The position numbers and the translations under genes are program-made. From Paracoccaceae bacterium (lineage in GTDB: Bacteria; Pseudomonadota; Alphaproteobacteria; Rhodobacterales; Rhodobacteraceae): a DNA stretch of 64,000 nucleotides. The stretch spans positions 18,580 to 82,579 of the forward strand of contig JANREX010000026.1 in assembly GCA_030758115.1 (NCBI GenBank). The letters run 5' to 3'. Every line of letters begins with the position of its first letter. Position 1 is the stretch's first letter. Positions 54,243 to 62,502 of the stretch are shown here, piece after piece. The notes under the pieces were generated by a model, which was not told where the DNA came from, did not search any database, and worked only from the letters and a program-made list of their open reading frames with translations.

Positions 54243-57024
54243 TCCGGCACTTGCTTCGACCGCGCTGAACCTTCGCACTGCACCGGACGATCTGATCTGT
54301 CCTGCCGCGTCGATTTTCGATGCGACTGCTGTTGCACGGGCGCTGGCCGATGCCACGGCAGGGCTTGCGCCCGGCCAGATCCGCGCGGCGGTCGTCCCGA
54401 TCCTGTCGCAGGCTTTGCAGCAAGGACGCGCCGCGATCGCCGAGGCATTTGCAGCGCGCCCCTTCGATGCGCGCCCCGTTACCCGTTCCTACTGCTGGCT
54501 GACCGATTGCATCGTGGCCAGCGCACATGATGTGGCGATCCGTCTGGTGCATCCGCAAACATCCGCAACCGATGGCGAGCGCCTGGCGATGATCGCGGTC
54601 GGCGGCTATGGCCGAGGCGAGATGGCGCCGCAATCGGATGTGGACCTTCTGTTTCTGAGCCAGACGCGGATCTCGCCCTGGGCGGAAGCCGTGATCGAGA
54701 CCATGCTCTATATCCTGTGGGATCTGCGCCTGAAGGTGGGCCATGCCAGCCGCACCTTGAAGGACTGCCTGCGGCTGGGGGCCGAGGATTTCACGATCCG
54801 CACCGCCTTGCTGGAACATCGCTACCTGGCCGGTGACGCGGCCCTTGCAGAGCAGCTTGACCGCCGCCTGAAGAACGAACTTTTCAAGGGCACGGCGCGG
54901 GAATTCATCGAGGCGAAGCTGGCGGAACGCGAGTCGCGCCACGAAAAGCAGGGCGGCCAGCGTTACATGGTCGAACCCAACGTGAAGGAAGGCAAGGGCG
55001 GCCTGCGCGACCTGCAATCGCTGTTCTGGATCGCCAAGTATCTGCATGGCGTCCAGAACCCCGCAGAGCTGGTGCGCATCAAGATGTTCCGCCCCGAGGA
55101 ATTCGCAACCTTCCAGAAGGCCGAGAATTTCCTCTGGGCCGTGCGCTGCCATCTGCACCTGATCACCGGGCGCCCCGCCGATCAGCTGACTTTTGACCTT
55201 CAGGTCCAGGTGGCTGAACGCATGGGCTATGTCGACAAGGGCGGGCGCCGCGCGGTCGAACATTTCATGCAGGATTACTTCCGCCACGCGACATCCGTGG
55301 GCGATCTGACACGGATCTTCCTGACCAAGCTGGAAGCCCTGCATGTGAAGTCGGGCCCCCTGCTCGAGCGGATTTTCCGCCGCTCGCCCAAGGTCAAACC
55401 GGGCTACCAGGTCATCCACAACAGGCTGGCGATCGAGAACGAGGCGAAGTTTCTCGAAGACAAGGTGAACATGCTGCGCCTGTTCGAAGAGGCGTTGCGC
55501 ACAGGCATGCTGATCCACCCGGATGCCATGCGTCTGGTGACCGCGAACCTGCACCTGATCGATGACGATCTGCGCACCACCCGCGAGGCGCAGCAGATCT
55601 TCATTGACCTGCTGCTGAAACACGGCAACCCCGAGCGCGCCCTGCGCCGCATGAACGAGCTGGGGATGCTGGCGGCCTTCATCCCCGAGTTCGAGCCCAT
55701 CGTGGCGATGATGCAGTTCAACATGTATCACAGCTACACGGTGGACGAGCATACGATCCAGTGCATCAGCAACCTGGCCCAGATCGAACGGGGCGAACTG
55801 GTCGAGGAACTGCCTGTCGCCTCGGGGATCCTGCGCGCGGGCGTGAACCGCAAGGTTCTCTATATCGCGCTGCTGCTGCATGACATCGGCAAGGGCCGGG
55901 CCGAGGACCATTCGGTTCTGGGTGCGCAGATCGCGCGCAAGGTGGCGCCGCGCCTTGGCCTGAACAAGGCCGATTGCGAGACGGTGGAATGGCTGGTGCG
56001 CTATCACCTGCTGATGTCCGACATGGCGCAGAAACGCGACCTGTCCGATCCCCGCACCCTGCGCGATTTCGCCAAGGCCGTGCGCACCCGCAAGCGGCTG
56101 GACCTGCTGACGGTGCTGACGGTCTGCGACATTCGCGGGGTCGGCCCCAATACCTGGAACAACTGGAAGGCCATGCTGATCCGGCAACTCCACCGCGAGA
56201 CGACACGCGCGCTGGAACACGGGCTTGAGGATCTCAATCGCGAGCATCGCGGCGCCGAGGCGAAGGCCGCGTTGCGCGATGCCCTCAAGGGCTGGGACAG
56301 CGCGACACTCAAGACCGAGCTGGGCCGGCACTATCCGCCCTACTGGCAGGGTCTGGATACCCGCACGCAGGTGGTCTTTGCCAATATGCTGCGCGACCTG
56401 CCTGACGACGAAATCCGGATCGACCTTGTCCCGGACGAGGATCGCGATGCGACCCGCGCCTGTTTTGCCCTGTCGGATCATCCGGGCATCTTCTCGCGGC
56501 TGGCGGGGGCGCTGGCGCTGGTGGGGGCAAACGTGGTCGATGCGCGCACCTATACGTCCAAGGACGGCTTCGCCACTGCGGTCTTCTGGATCCAGGACGA
56601 AAGCGGCAGCCCCTATGACGCGACCCGCCTGCCCCGCCTGCGCCAGATGATCGGAAAGACCCTCAAGGGCGAGGTGGTCACCACCGAGGCGATCAAGAGC
56701 CGCGACAAGATCAAGAAGCGCGAACGCGCCTTCCGTGTGGCCACATCCATCACCTTCGACAACGAGGGATCCGAGATCTACACGATCATCGAGGTGGATA
56801 CACGTGATCGTCCCGGACTGCTGTTCGACCTGACCCGGACGCTGGCCAATGCCAATGTCTATATCGCCAGCGCCGTGATCGCGACCTATGGCGAACAGGT
56901 GGTCGATACCTTCTACGTCAAGGATATGTTCGGGCTGAAATTCCATTCCCTGTCCAAGCAGAAAGCGCTTGAACGCAAGCTGCGCGACGCGATCGAAAAG
57001 GGCGTGGAACGCGCCATCTCGTGA
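54202..57024 (+). CDS. glnD: [Protein-PII] uridylyltransferase / uridylyl-removing enzyme
   Basis: Senses glutamine and adds or removes UMP on PII proteins, controlling nitrogen metabolism. The 940 residues have the nucleotidyltransferase motif GGYGRGEMAPQSDVDL (134-149), a PII-uridylyltransferase helical region, an HD domain (LLLHDIGKGRAEDHS, about 555) and two C-terminal ACT domains (about 755-835 and 865-935) that bind glutamine. The called start is TTG 54202, 41 bases inside lpoA; GTG 54229 is an alternative. Length agrees with the family (about 890-950). Confidence 0.94.
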   Translation: MTLPQEPLAVPDSDPALASTALNLRTAPDDLICPAASIFDATAVARALADATAGLAPGQIRAAVVPILSQALQQGRAAIAEAFAARPFDARPVTRSYCWLTDCIVASAHDVAIRLVHPQTSATDGERLAMIAVGGYGRGEMAPQSDVDLLFLSQTRISPWAEAVIETMLYILWDLRLKVGHASRTLKDCLRLGAEDFTIRTALLEHRYLAGDAALAEQLDRRLKNELFKGTAREFIEAKLAERESRHEKQGGQRYMVEPNVKEGKGGLRDLQSLFWIAKYLHGVQNPAELVRIKMFRPEEFATFQKAENFLWAVRCHLHLITGRPADQLTFDLQVQVAERMGYVDKGGRRAVEHFMQDYFRHATSVGDLTRIFLTKLEALHVKSGPLLERIFRRSPKVKPGYQVIHNRLAIENEAKFLEDKVNMLRLFEEALRTGMLIHPDAMRLVTANLHLIDDDLRTTREAQQIFIDLLLKHGNPERALRRMNELGMLAAFIPEFEPIVAMMQFNMYHSYTVDEHTIQCISNLAQIERGELVEELPVASGILRAGVNRKVLYIALLLHDIGKGRAEDHSVLGAQIARKVAPRLGLNKADCETVEWLVRYHLLMSDMAQKRDLSDPRTLRDFAKAVRTRKRLDLLTVLTVCDIRGVGPNTWNNWKAMLIRQLHRETTRALEHGLEDLNREHRGAEAKAALRDALKGWDSATLKTELGRHYPPYWQGLDTRTQVVFANMLRDLPDDEIRIDLVPDEDRDATRACFALSDHPGIFSRLAGALALVGANVVDARTYTSKDGFATAVFWIQDESGSPYDATRLPRLRQMIGKTLKGEVVTTEAIKSRDKIKKRERAFRVATSITFDNEGSEIYTIIEVDTRDRPGLLFDLTRTLANANVYIASAVIATYGEQVVDTFYVKDMFGLKFHSLSKQKALERKLRDAIEKGVERAIS

Positions 57025-57033
57025 CATCGCGCG

Positions 57034-57071
57034 CGGCTGGCACCGCTTGGCCTTGCGACATGCGCCAGCCG
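57034..57071. other. Long hairpin in the glnD-murJ gap
   Basis: Eight-base perfect stem CGGCTGGC / GCCAGCCG (57034-57041 with 57064-57071) beginning ten bases after the glnD stop. No T-tract. It could partially separate glnD from murJ expression. Nothing else is recognised in the 156-base gap. Confidence 0.35.
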
Positions 57072-57180
57072 GCCCGGCGGCAAATGCCTGCCGTTGCGCG
57101 CGCAGGATCTGCATGGCAGGGCCTTCCAACATGCAAGGGCTTGGGATACTGCAAGGCATGTGCATGAAAGGCCGCAAGCC

Positions 57181-58731
57181 ATGAAACCCATCCGCCTGAT
57201 CGCCGGCTTCATGACCGTAGGGCTCTGGACCCTTGCGAGCCGGGTCCTGGGTTTCGTGCGCGATGCGATAATCCTTGCCTATCTTGGCACCGGCCCCGCC
57301 TACGAGGCTTTCGTGGTGGCCTTCCGCCTGCCCAACATGTTCCGCCGCTTCTTTGCCGAGGGCGCGTTCAACATGGCTTTCGTGCCGATGTTCTCGAAGA
57401 AATACGAGGCGGGCGAGGACGCGCGCGGCTTTGCCGAAAACGCCTTTTCGGGGCTTGCCTCGGTCCTGATCGTGCTGACGCTGGTGGCGCAGTTGTGCAT
57501 GCCATGGCTGATCTACGGGATGGCCAGCGGCTTTGCGGGGCAGGAACAGTTCATGCTGTCGGTCGAATTCGGCCGCATCGTGTTTCCCTATATCCTCTTC
57601 ATCTCGCTGGCGGCCCTGTTGTCCGGGGTGCTGAACGCGACCGGACGCTTCGCCGCCGCCGCCGCCGCACCTGTTCTGCTGAACGTGATCCTCGTGGGGG
57701 CCATGGTCGGTGCCGCGACGCTGGGCGTGGATGTGGGCAAGGCGCTGATCTGGGGCATTCCCTTTGCCGGTATCGCGCAACTGGCGCTGGTCTGGTACGC
57801 GGCGCGCCGGGCGGGGTTCACGCTGCTGCCGCGCCGCCCGCGCTGGACGCCCGAGATGCAGCGGCTGGTGCGTATTGCGGTTCCCGCCGCGCTGGCAGGC
57901 GGTGTCGTACAGGTCAACCTGCTGGTCGGCCAGCAGGTCGCCAGCTATTTCGACCGGGCCGTCGGCTGGCTTTATGCCGCTGACCGGTTGTACCAGCTGC
58001 CGCTGGGCGTCGTCGGCATCGCCATCGGGGTGGTGCTTCTGCCCGATCTGTCGCGCAGGCTGGCCGCCAATGACGCGGCGGGGGGGCGCAACGCGCTCAG
58101 CCGCGCGGCCGAGATTTCGCTGGCCCTGACCATTCCCGCGGCCGTGGCGCTGATGGTGGTGCCGCTGCCGCTCGTCTCGGTCCTGTTCGAGCGCGGCGCC
58201 ACCACCTCGGATGACAGTGCCGCCATCGCCATGGCCGTTGCGATCTATGGCCTTGGGCTGCCCGCTTTCGTGGTTCAGAAGATCCTGCAACCGCTTTATT
58301 TCGCCCGCGAGGATACGCGCAGCCCATTCCGCTATGCGATCGTGGCGATGGTGGTGAACGCCGTGCTGGCGATTGGCCTTGCCCCCGTGATCGGCTGGAT
58401 CGCCTGCGCCATCGCCACCACGCTGGCCGCATGGGTGATGGTCGCGCTTCTGGCGCGCGGGACGCGCCCGATGGGCGAGGTTGCCCGCTTCGATACACGC
58501 TTTCACCTGCGGATCTGGCGGATTGTCGGCGCATCGGCCGCCATGGGCCTTGTGCTCTGGCTGGCCATGGTGGGCATGTCACCCTTCTTCGCGATGGCAG
58601 GATGGCGCTATCTTGCCCTGCTGGGGCTGATCCTGATCGGCATGATCAGCTATTTCGGGATCGGACAGCTGATCGGTGCCTTCCGGCTGGGCGAGTTCCG
58701 CCGCGCCTTCAAGCGTGGCGGCAGCGACTGA
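57181..58731 (+). CDS. murJ: Lipid II flippase MurJ
   Basis: MOP-superfamily transporter that flips lipid II across the inner membrane for wall synthesis. The 516 residues have about 14 membrane segments, opening with GLWTLASRVLGFVRDAIILAYLG and the conserved AFNMAFVPMFSKKYE. Other family segments are LNATGRFAAAAAAPVLLN and VNLLVGQQVASYFDRAVGWLYAADRLYQLPLGVVG. The frame extends to 57094, but ATG 57181 gives the usual start. Confidence 0.95.
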   Translation: MKPIRLIAGFMTVGLWTLASRVLGFVRDAIILAYLGTGPAYEAFVVAFRLPNMFRRFFAEGAFNMAFVPMFSKKYEAGEDARGFAENAFSGLASVLIVLTLVAQLCMPWLIYGMASGFAGQEQFMLSVEFGRIVFPYILFISLAALLSGVLNATGRFAAAAAAPVLLNVILVGAMVGAATLGVDVGKALIWGIPFAGIAQLALVWYAARRAGFTLLPRRPRWTPEMQRLVRIAVPAALAGGVVQVNLLVGQQVASYFDRAVGWLYAADRLYQLPLGVVGIAIGVVLLPDLSRRLAANDAAGGRNALSRAAEISLALTIPAAVALMVVPLPLVSVLFERGATTSDDSAAIAMAVAIYGLGLPAFVVQKILQPLYFAREDTRSPFRYAIVAMVVNAVLAIGLAPVIGWIACAIATTLAAWVMVALLARGTRPMGEVARFDTRFHLRIWRIVGASAAMGLVLWLAMVGMSPFFAMAGWRYLALLGLILIGMISYFGIGQLIGAFRLGEFRRAFKRGGSD

Positions 58732-58735
58732 TCCC

Positions 58736-59377
58736 TCAGCCTGCGGCCGCCGCCAGAAGGGCAATCACCCTGTCATCATCCACCTGGTCGAAAACCGCGT
58801 AATGTGCGCCGACGGCCATGAATTGCTCGGGCCGGAGCAGGCAGATCACATCGTCGGCCAGCGGCACGAGTTCTGCCAGGGCCGCGGGCGGCGCGACAGG
58901 CACGGCCAGCACAAGGCGCGCCGGGTTCTGTCGCCTGACGGATCGCAACGCCACCCGGATCGTGGCCCCCGTGGCAATCCCGTCATCCACGATGACCGCC
59001 GTGCGCCCGCGCAGCGGGACAGGATCGCGCCCGGCCAGGTAGGCTGCCCGCCGCCGCGCGATCTCGGCCAGGGCCGGCTCGGCAAGCTTGACGATATCCA
59101 ACCGGTTGTAACCGGCGTGCCGCGCAATGCCCTCGTTCACCTCAAGATCGGGGCGCGCCCCATCCACGATGGCCGCCAGCGCCACTTCGGGCTGGCCCGG
59201 CAACCCGATCTTGCGCACCATGACAAGGTCCAGCGGAGCCTTCAGGGCGCGCGCCACCTCGATCGCCACCGGCACGCCGCCCCGCGGCAGCGCCAGCACG
59301 ACCGGGTCGACAAGATCAAGCTTTCCCAGGGCCTGGGCCAGTTGTCGCCCCGCATCCGTCCGATCCGCAAATCGCAT
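58736..59377 (-). CDS. Phosphoribosyltransferase family protein
   Basis: A 213-residue type I PRTase of the kind often annotated next to dienelactone hydrolase or stress genes. It has the family opening MRFADRTDAGRQLAQAL, LALPRGGVPVAIEVARAL, VMVRKIGLPGQPEVALAAI, the PRPP-binding loop AVIVDDGIATGATIRVAL and C-terminal DQVDDDRVIALL. The nucleobase or other acceptor is unknown. The frame is open to 59617 but the upstream part is non-conserved, so 59377 is chosen. It is convergent with murJ, four bases away. Confidence 0.88.
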   Translation of the reverse strand: MRFADRTDAGRQLAQALGKLDLVDPVVLALPRGGVPVAIEVARALKAPLDLVMVRKIGLPGQPEVALAAIVDGARPDLEVNEGIARHAGYNRLDIVKLAEPALAEIARRRAAYLAGRDPVPLRGRTAVIVDDGIATGATIRVALRSVRRQNPARLVLAVPVAPPAALAELVPLADDVICLLRPEQFMAVGAHYAVFDQVDDDRVIALLAAAAG

Positions 59378-59452
59378 CTCGCACCTCCCCGCGCGGGCAC
59401 GCTTCGCGCCAAGCTCCGCCGAAGCTGCCCTTGGGCAGTCTAGCCGATTCTG

Positions 59453-59474
59453 CTTCTTCTTGCCGCAAATATCC
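59453..59474 (+). repeat. 22-bp dispersed intergenic repeat, copy 4
   Basis: Plus-strand copy between the PRTase gene (start 59377) and the rhomboid gene (stop 59511). It matches copy 3 at all but one of the 22 positions, in the variable centre. A short hairpin CTGCCC-TTG-GGCAG (59425-59438) lies 14 bases upstream of it. Confidence 0.75.
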
Positions 59475-59510
59475 CCGCGCGGAGCGCATCCCGCCGCCGC
59501 CACGCGCGCA

Positions 59511-60215
59511 TCAGTCGTGACGCAGTCTTTCGCGCAGTCGCGCGAACCCGCCCGGGCTGACCACGAAGGACAGCGCAAAGCCGAAGACGAAACCCGACAG
59601 GTCCGCGATCCAGTCACGGCTGCCGCCGAAGAGGATGCCGAAGATCAGCTGGATCCCCATCAGGAAGGCGATCAGCGTGAAGGCGCGGATCTGTGGCCCG
59701 CCCTCCTGCCCAAGCCTGAGCCACAGCAGATAGGTGAAGGCGCCGATCAGGCCGTAGACCCCGGGAAAGGCCCCCAGCAGCGGAATGGGCGAGCCTGCCA
59801 GCAGGCCATAGACCGCAGCCCCCCCGATCGAGGCGCCAAGAAATACCGCAAGAACGGCCCAGCCGCGAAACACTTCGCCCACGAACTTGCCCAGCGCCAC
59901 CAGCATCACACCGGCAAACAGGGCATGGGTGAAATTGCCATGGATGAAAGGATAGGTGACGAAACGGGCCAGATGCTCTGCCGGCCAGCGACCATTGGCC
60001 AGCATCCACTGGAAGATCTCGGCAGAGAACGCATAGCCCTGGATCGCCCCCAGCCGCCAGCCGATGGCCTGCGGGCCGCCGATGATCCCCTGCGCGCCCA
60101 GGCTGAACAGCGCCTCGATCCCCATGACGACGGCGAACAGCGCGATCACCACACGCGGCAGCGGGTTGACGGGGCTGGCATTGAAACCGCCCTGGTTCTG
60201 GCGTTGTGGCTGCAT
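59511..60215 (-). CDS. Rhomboid-like protein lacking the catalytic residues
   Basis: A 234-residue membrane protein with the six-segment rhomboid layout. The first loop motif reads [14 protein letters not shown], where the usual oxyanion Asn is Ala101. The active-site GxSG is GAFPG (Ser to Phe150), and the catalytic His of AHxxG is Asp205 ([10 protein letters not shown]). All three catalytic positions are thus lost while the fold signatures remain, so it is probably a pseudoprotease like iRhoms and Derlins. Start ATG 60215; the frame extends further upstream over a non-conserved segment. Confidence 0.85.
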   Translation of the reverse strand: MQPQRQNQGGFNASPVNPLPRVVIALFAVVMGIEALFSLGAQGIIGGPQAIGWRLGAIQGYAFSAEIFQWMLANGRWPAEHLARFVTYPFIHGNFTHALFAGVMLVALGKFVGEVFRGWAVLAVFLGASIGGAAVYGLLAGSPIPLLGAFPGVYGLIGAFTYLLWLRLGQEGGPQIRAFTLIAFLMGIQLIFGILFGGSRDWIADLSGFVFGFALSFVVSPGGFARLRERLRHD

Positions 60216-60291
60216 GACGGACCTTTGCTTGACGGGGCACTGGGGCATGGGTAAGCCAGCCGCACCCATAAATCCAGACGGAGATGTCATC

Positions 60292-61338
60292 ATGGCGGAT
60301 GCGGTCCACACGCAATCCAACCCGAACGCGGCCTTCACCCCGCGCGTCTTCTCGGGGATCCAGCCCTCGGGCGGGCTGACCCTTGGCAACTACCTGGGCG
60401 CGATCAAGCGCTTCGTGCAGATGCAGGACAGCGGCACGCCCACGATCTATTGCGTGGTCGATCTGCATGCCATCACCGTCTGGCAGGACCCCGCCGCGCT
60501 GCGCCGGCAGACGCGTGAACTGACGGCAGGCTACATCGCCGCAGGTCTGGACCCGGCCAAGTCGATCCTGTTCAACCAGAGCCAGGTGCCCGAACATGCG
60601 CAGCTGGCCTGGATCTTCAACTGCGTGGCGCGCATGGGTTGGATGGGCCGGATGACCCAGTGGAAGGACAAGGCGGGCAAGAACGCCGAAAACGCCTCAT
60701 TGGGGCTGTTCGCCTATCCCGCGCTGATGGCCGCCGACATCCTGCTCTACCATGCGACCCATGTGCCCGTGGGCGAGGATCAGAAGCAGCATCTTGAACT
60801 GACCCGCGATGTGGCGGCCAAGTTCAACCACGATTACGGCGTCGATTTCTTCCCGATCACCGAACCGGTGATCGAAGGGGCCGCCACCCGCGTCATGAGC
60901 CTGCGGGACGGGTCCAAGAAGATGTCGAAATCCGACCCCTCGGATGCCAGCCGCATCAACATGACCGACGATGCCGACACGATCGCCAAGAAGATCCGCA
61001 AGGCCAAGACCGACCCCGAGGCGCTGCCGTCCGAAGCCGCAGGGCTGGAGGGCCGCCCGGATGCGCGAAATCTGGTGAACATCTATGCCGCCCTGTCCGA
61101 CAGCACGGTGGACGCGGTGCTGCGCGATGTTGGGGGCAAGCAGTTTTCCGAGTTCAAGCCGATGCTGGCAGATCTGGCAGTTGCCAAGCTGTCGCCGATC
61201 TCGTCGGAAATGGCCCGGCTGATGCAGGACCCGGCCGAGATCGACCGTATCCTCGGACAAGGGGCCGCTCGCGCCCGCGAGATCGCAAGCCCGATCCTGC
61301 AGAAGACCTATGAGATCGTGGGCATGATCCGCAGTTGA
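60292..61338 (+). CDS. trpS: Tryptophanyl-tRNA synthetase
   Basis: Class I aminoacyl-tRNA synthetase charging tRNA-Trp, 348 residues. The HIGH-equivalent lies in [18 protein letters not shown] and the second signature is [26 protein letters not shown] is also conserved. ATG 60292 is the family start although the frame is open far upstream. Its stop overlaps the start of an unknown membrane-protein gene as TGATG, so the two are co-transcribed. Confidence 0.95.
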   Translation: MADAVHTQSNPNAAFTPRVFSGIQPSGGLTLGNYLGAIKRFVQMQDSGTPTIYCVVDLHAITVWQDPAALRRQTRELTAGYIAAGLDPAKSILFNQSQVPEHAQLAWIFNCVARMGWMGRMTQWKDKAGKNAENASLGLFAYPALMAADILLYHATHVPVGEDQKQHLELTRDVAAKFNHDYGVDFFPITEPVIEGAATRVMSLRDGSKKMSKSDPSDASRINMTDDADTIAKKIRKAKTDPEALPSEAAGLEGRPDARNLVNIYAALSDSTVDAVLRDVGGKQFSEFKPMLADLAVAKLSPISSEMARLMQDPAEIDRILGQGAARAREIASPILQKTYEIVGMIRS

Positions 61339-62441
61339 TGCGCGGTGACGCGATCCGCCTGATGGCGCGGCTGGTGCTGACCGGGCTGATGATCGCGTCG
61401 CTGGTGCTGGCGGCTGTCAATATCTCGACCCTGGCGAAGGCCCCCATCGGCGGGGCCTTTGTCGCGCGCGGCACGGCGGGGCTGGCGGCCGCGACGGAAC
61501 ATGCGCTGGCCATTCACGCCACGCCAGAGGTCGTCGCCATGCGGCTTGAGGCCTTGCTGAGCGAGGAGCCGCGCAACTGGCTGGCGATCCAGGCGGTCGA
61601 GGCACTGGCGGCGGAACGCGCCATCCCCCTGCCCGCCGATCTGCTGGCCCGGCGCGCTGCCGCGTGGCAGGCGGATAGCGGGTTCTGGGATGGCGCAGGC
61701 AAGTGCCTGCAATGCATACGCGATGCCACGACCTGTGATCTGACGCTGTTGCTGATGTGCCGTGGCCCGATCGAGCTGTCGCCTGTCGGCGATCTGGCCG
61801 GCGTCATCCGGGGCGGGCTTGACTATATCGCCGGGCGCGATGTGGATGAGGTCGATGTGATCCTGTCGGTCGTCGGGTTGACAGCCGTGACGCTGGCGCT
61901 GTGGTCCGGTGGCAGCAGCCTGACCATCAAGGCGGGCGCCGGATTGGGCAAACTCGCCAAATCCATGAACCGTTTGCCCGATGCCCTGACCCGGCCGCTG
62001 GTCCGCGTATTCCGCGAGGGCGTGGATTGGCGCGGGATCGGGCAGGTGCGCGGTCTGGATGATCTGGTCGGGCTGATGCGCCCTGCCGTGATGCGCCCGG
62101 CCGCCGTGATCGTCGATGACGCGGGCCGCATGGTCAGGAACACCTCGACCCTGGATGCGCTGCACCTGATGAAATACGTGGATGATCCTGCCGATCTGTC
62201 GCGGATGGCGCGCGCCGCGGATGCCTTGGGGCCGCGGATGGTGGGCACGCTCGAAGTGTTGGGCAAAAGCCGCCTGATGCGCCTGACGATGCGGATGGCC
62301 GACGAGGTCTGGTTCATCTTCGGCGGGCTGATCGGGGCGCTTGCCGCCGCGCTGGCCCTGCTCCAGTCGCTGATGTTTTCCGCCCTGTCACGCAGGCTGC
62401 ACCGGGCCGCGCGGCAGCCCGATCACTCGCGCGGAGGTTGA
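61338..62441 (+). CDS. Membrane protein of unknown function
   Basis: A 367-residue protein with an N-terminal membrane segment (LVLTGLMIASLVLAAVNI), a soluble stretch with a Cys cluster (KCLQCIRDATTCDLTLLLMC, about 122-141), a central hydrophobic pair (DVILSVVGLTAVTLALWSGGSSL) and a C-terminal membrane segment (IFGGLIGALAAALALLQSLMF). I recognise no named family. It starts inside the trpS stop codon (TGATG), and an overlapping TTG at 61335 is possible. Codon usage resembles its neighbours, so it is a resident gene. Confidence 0.8.
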   Translation: MRGDAIRLMARLVLTGLMIASLVLAAVNISTLAKAPIGGAFVARGTAGLAAATEHALAIHATPEVVAMRLEALLSEEPRNWLAIQAVEALAAERAIPLPADLLARRAAAWQADSGFWDGAGKCLQCIRDATTCDLTLLLMCRGPIELSPVGDLAGVIRGGLDYIAGRDVDEVDVILSVVGLTAVTLALWSGGSSLTIKAGAGLGKLAKSMNRLPDALTRPLVRVFREGVDWRGIGQVRGLDDLVGLMRPAVMRPAAVIVDDAGRMVRNTSTLDALHLMKYVDDPADLSRMARAADALGPRMVGTLEVLGKSRLMRLTMRMADEVWFIFGGLIGALAAALALLQSLMFSALSRRLHRAARQPDHSRGG

Positions 62442-62473
62442 CGCAGGTCAATACCCACTCAGGCCAGAGCTGT

Positions 62474-62479
62474 TATGAT
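62474..62479 (+). promoter_or_regulatory. Extended -10 box before phaC
   Basis: TG-T-TATGAT, with the phaC ATG 23 bases downstream and an AAGGGGG ribosome-binding site between. No clear -35. Confidence 0.35.
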
Positions 62480-62502
62480 TCTTCTTTGCCAAGGGGGATC
62501 AA

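Noticed and set aside
54049-58506. Minus-strand open frame of 1485 codons across lpoA-glnD-murJ
   Set aside because: It mirrors codon bias of the plus-strand genes. The translation is compositionally odd (His/Gln/Arg/Gly-rich) with no domains, while the plus strand encodes GlnD and MurJ with full motifs.
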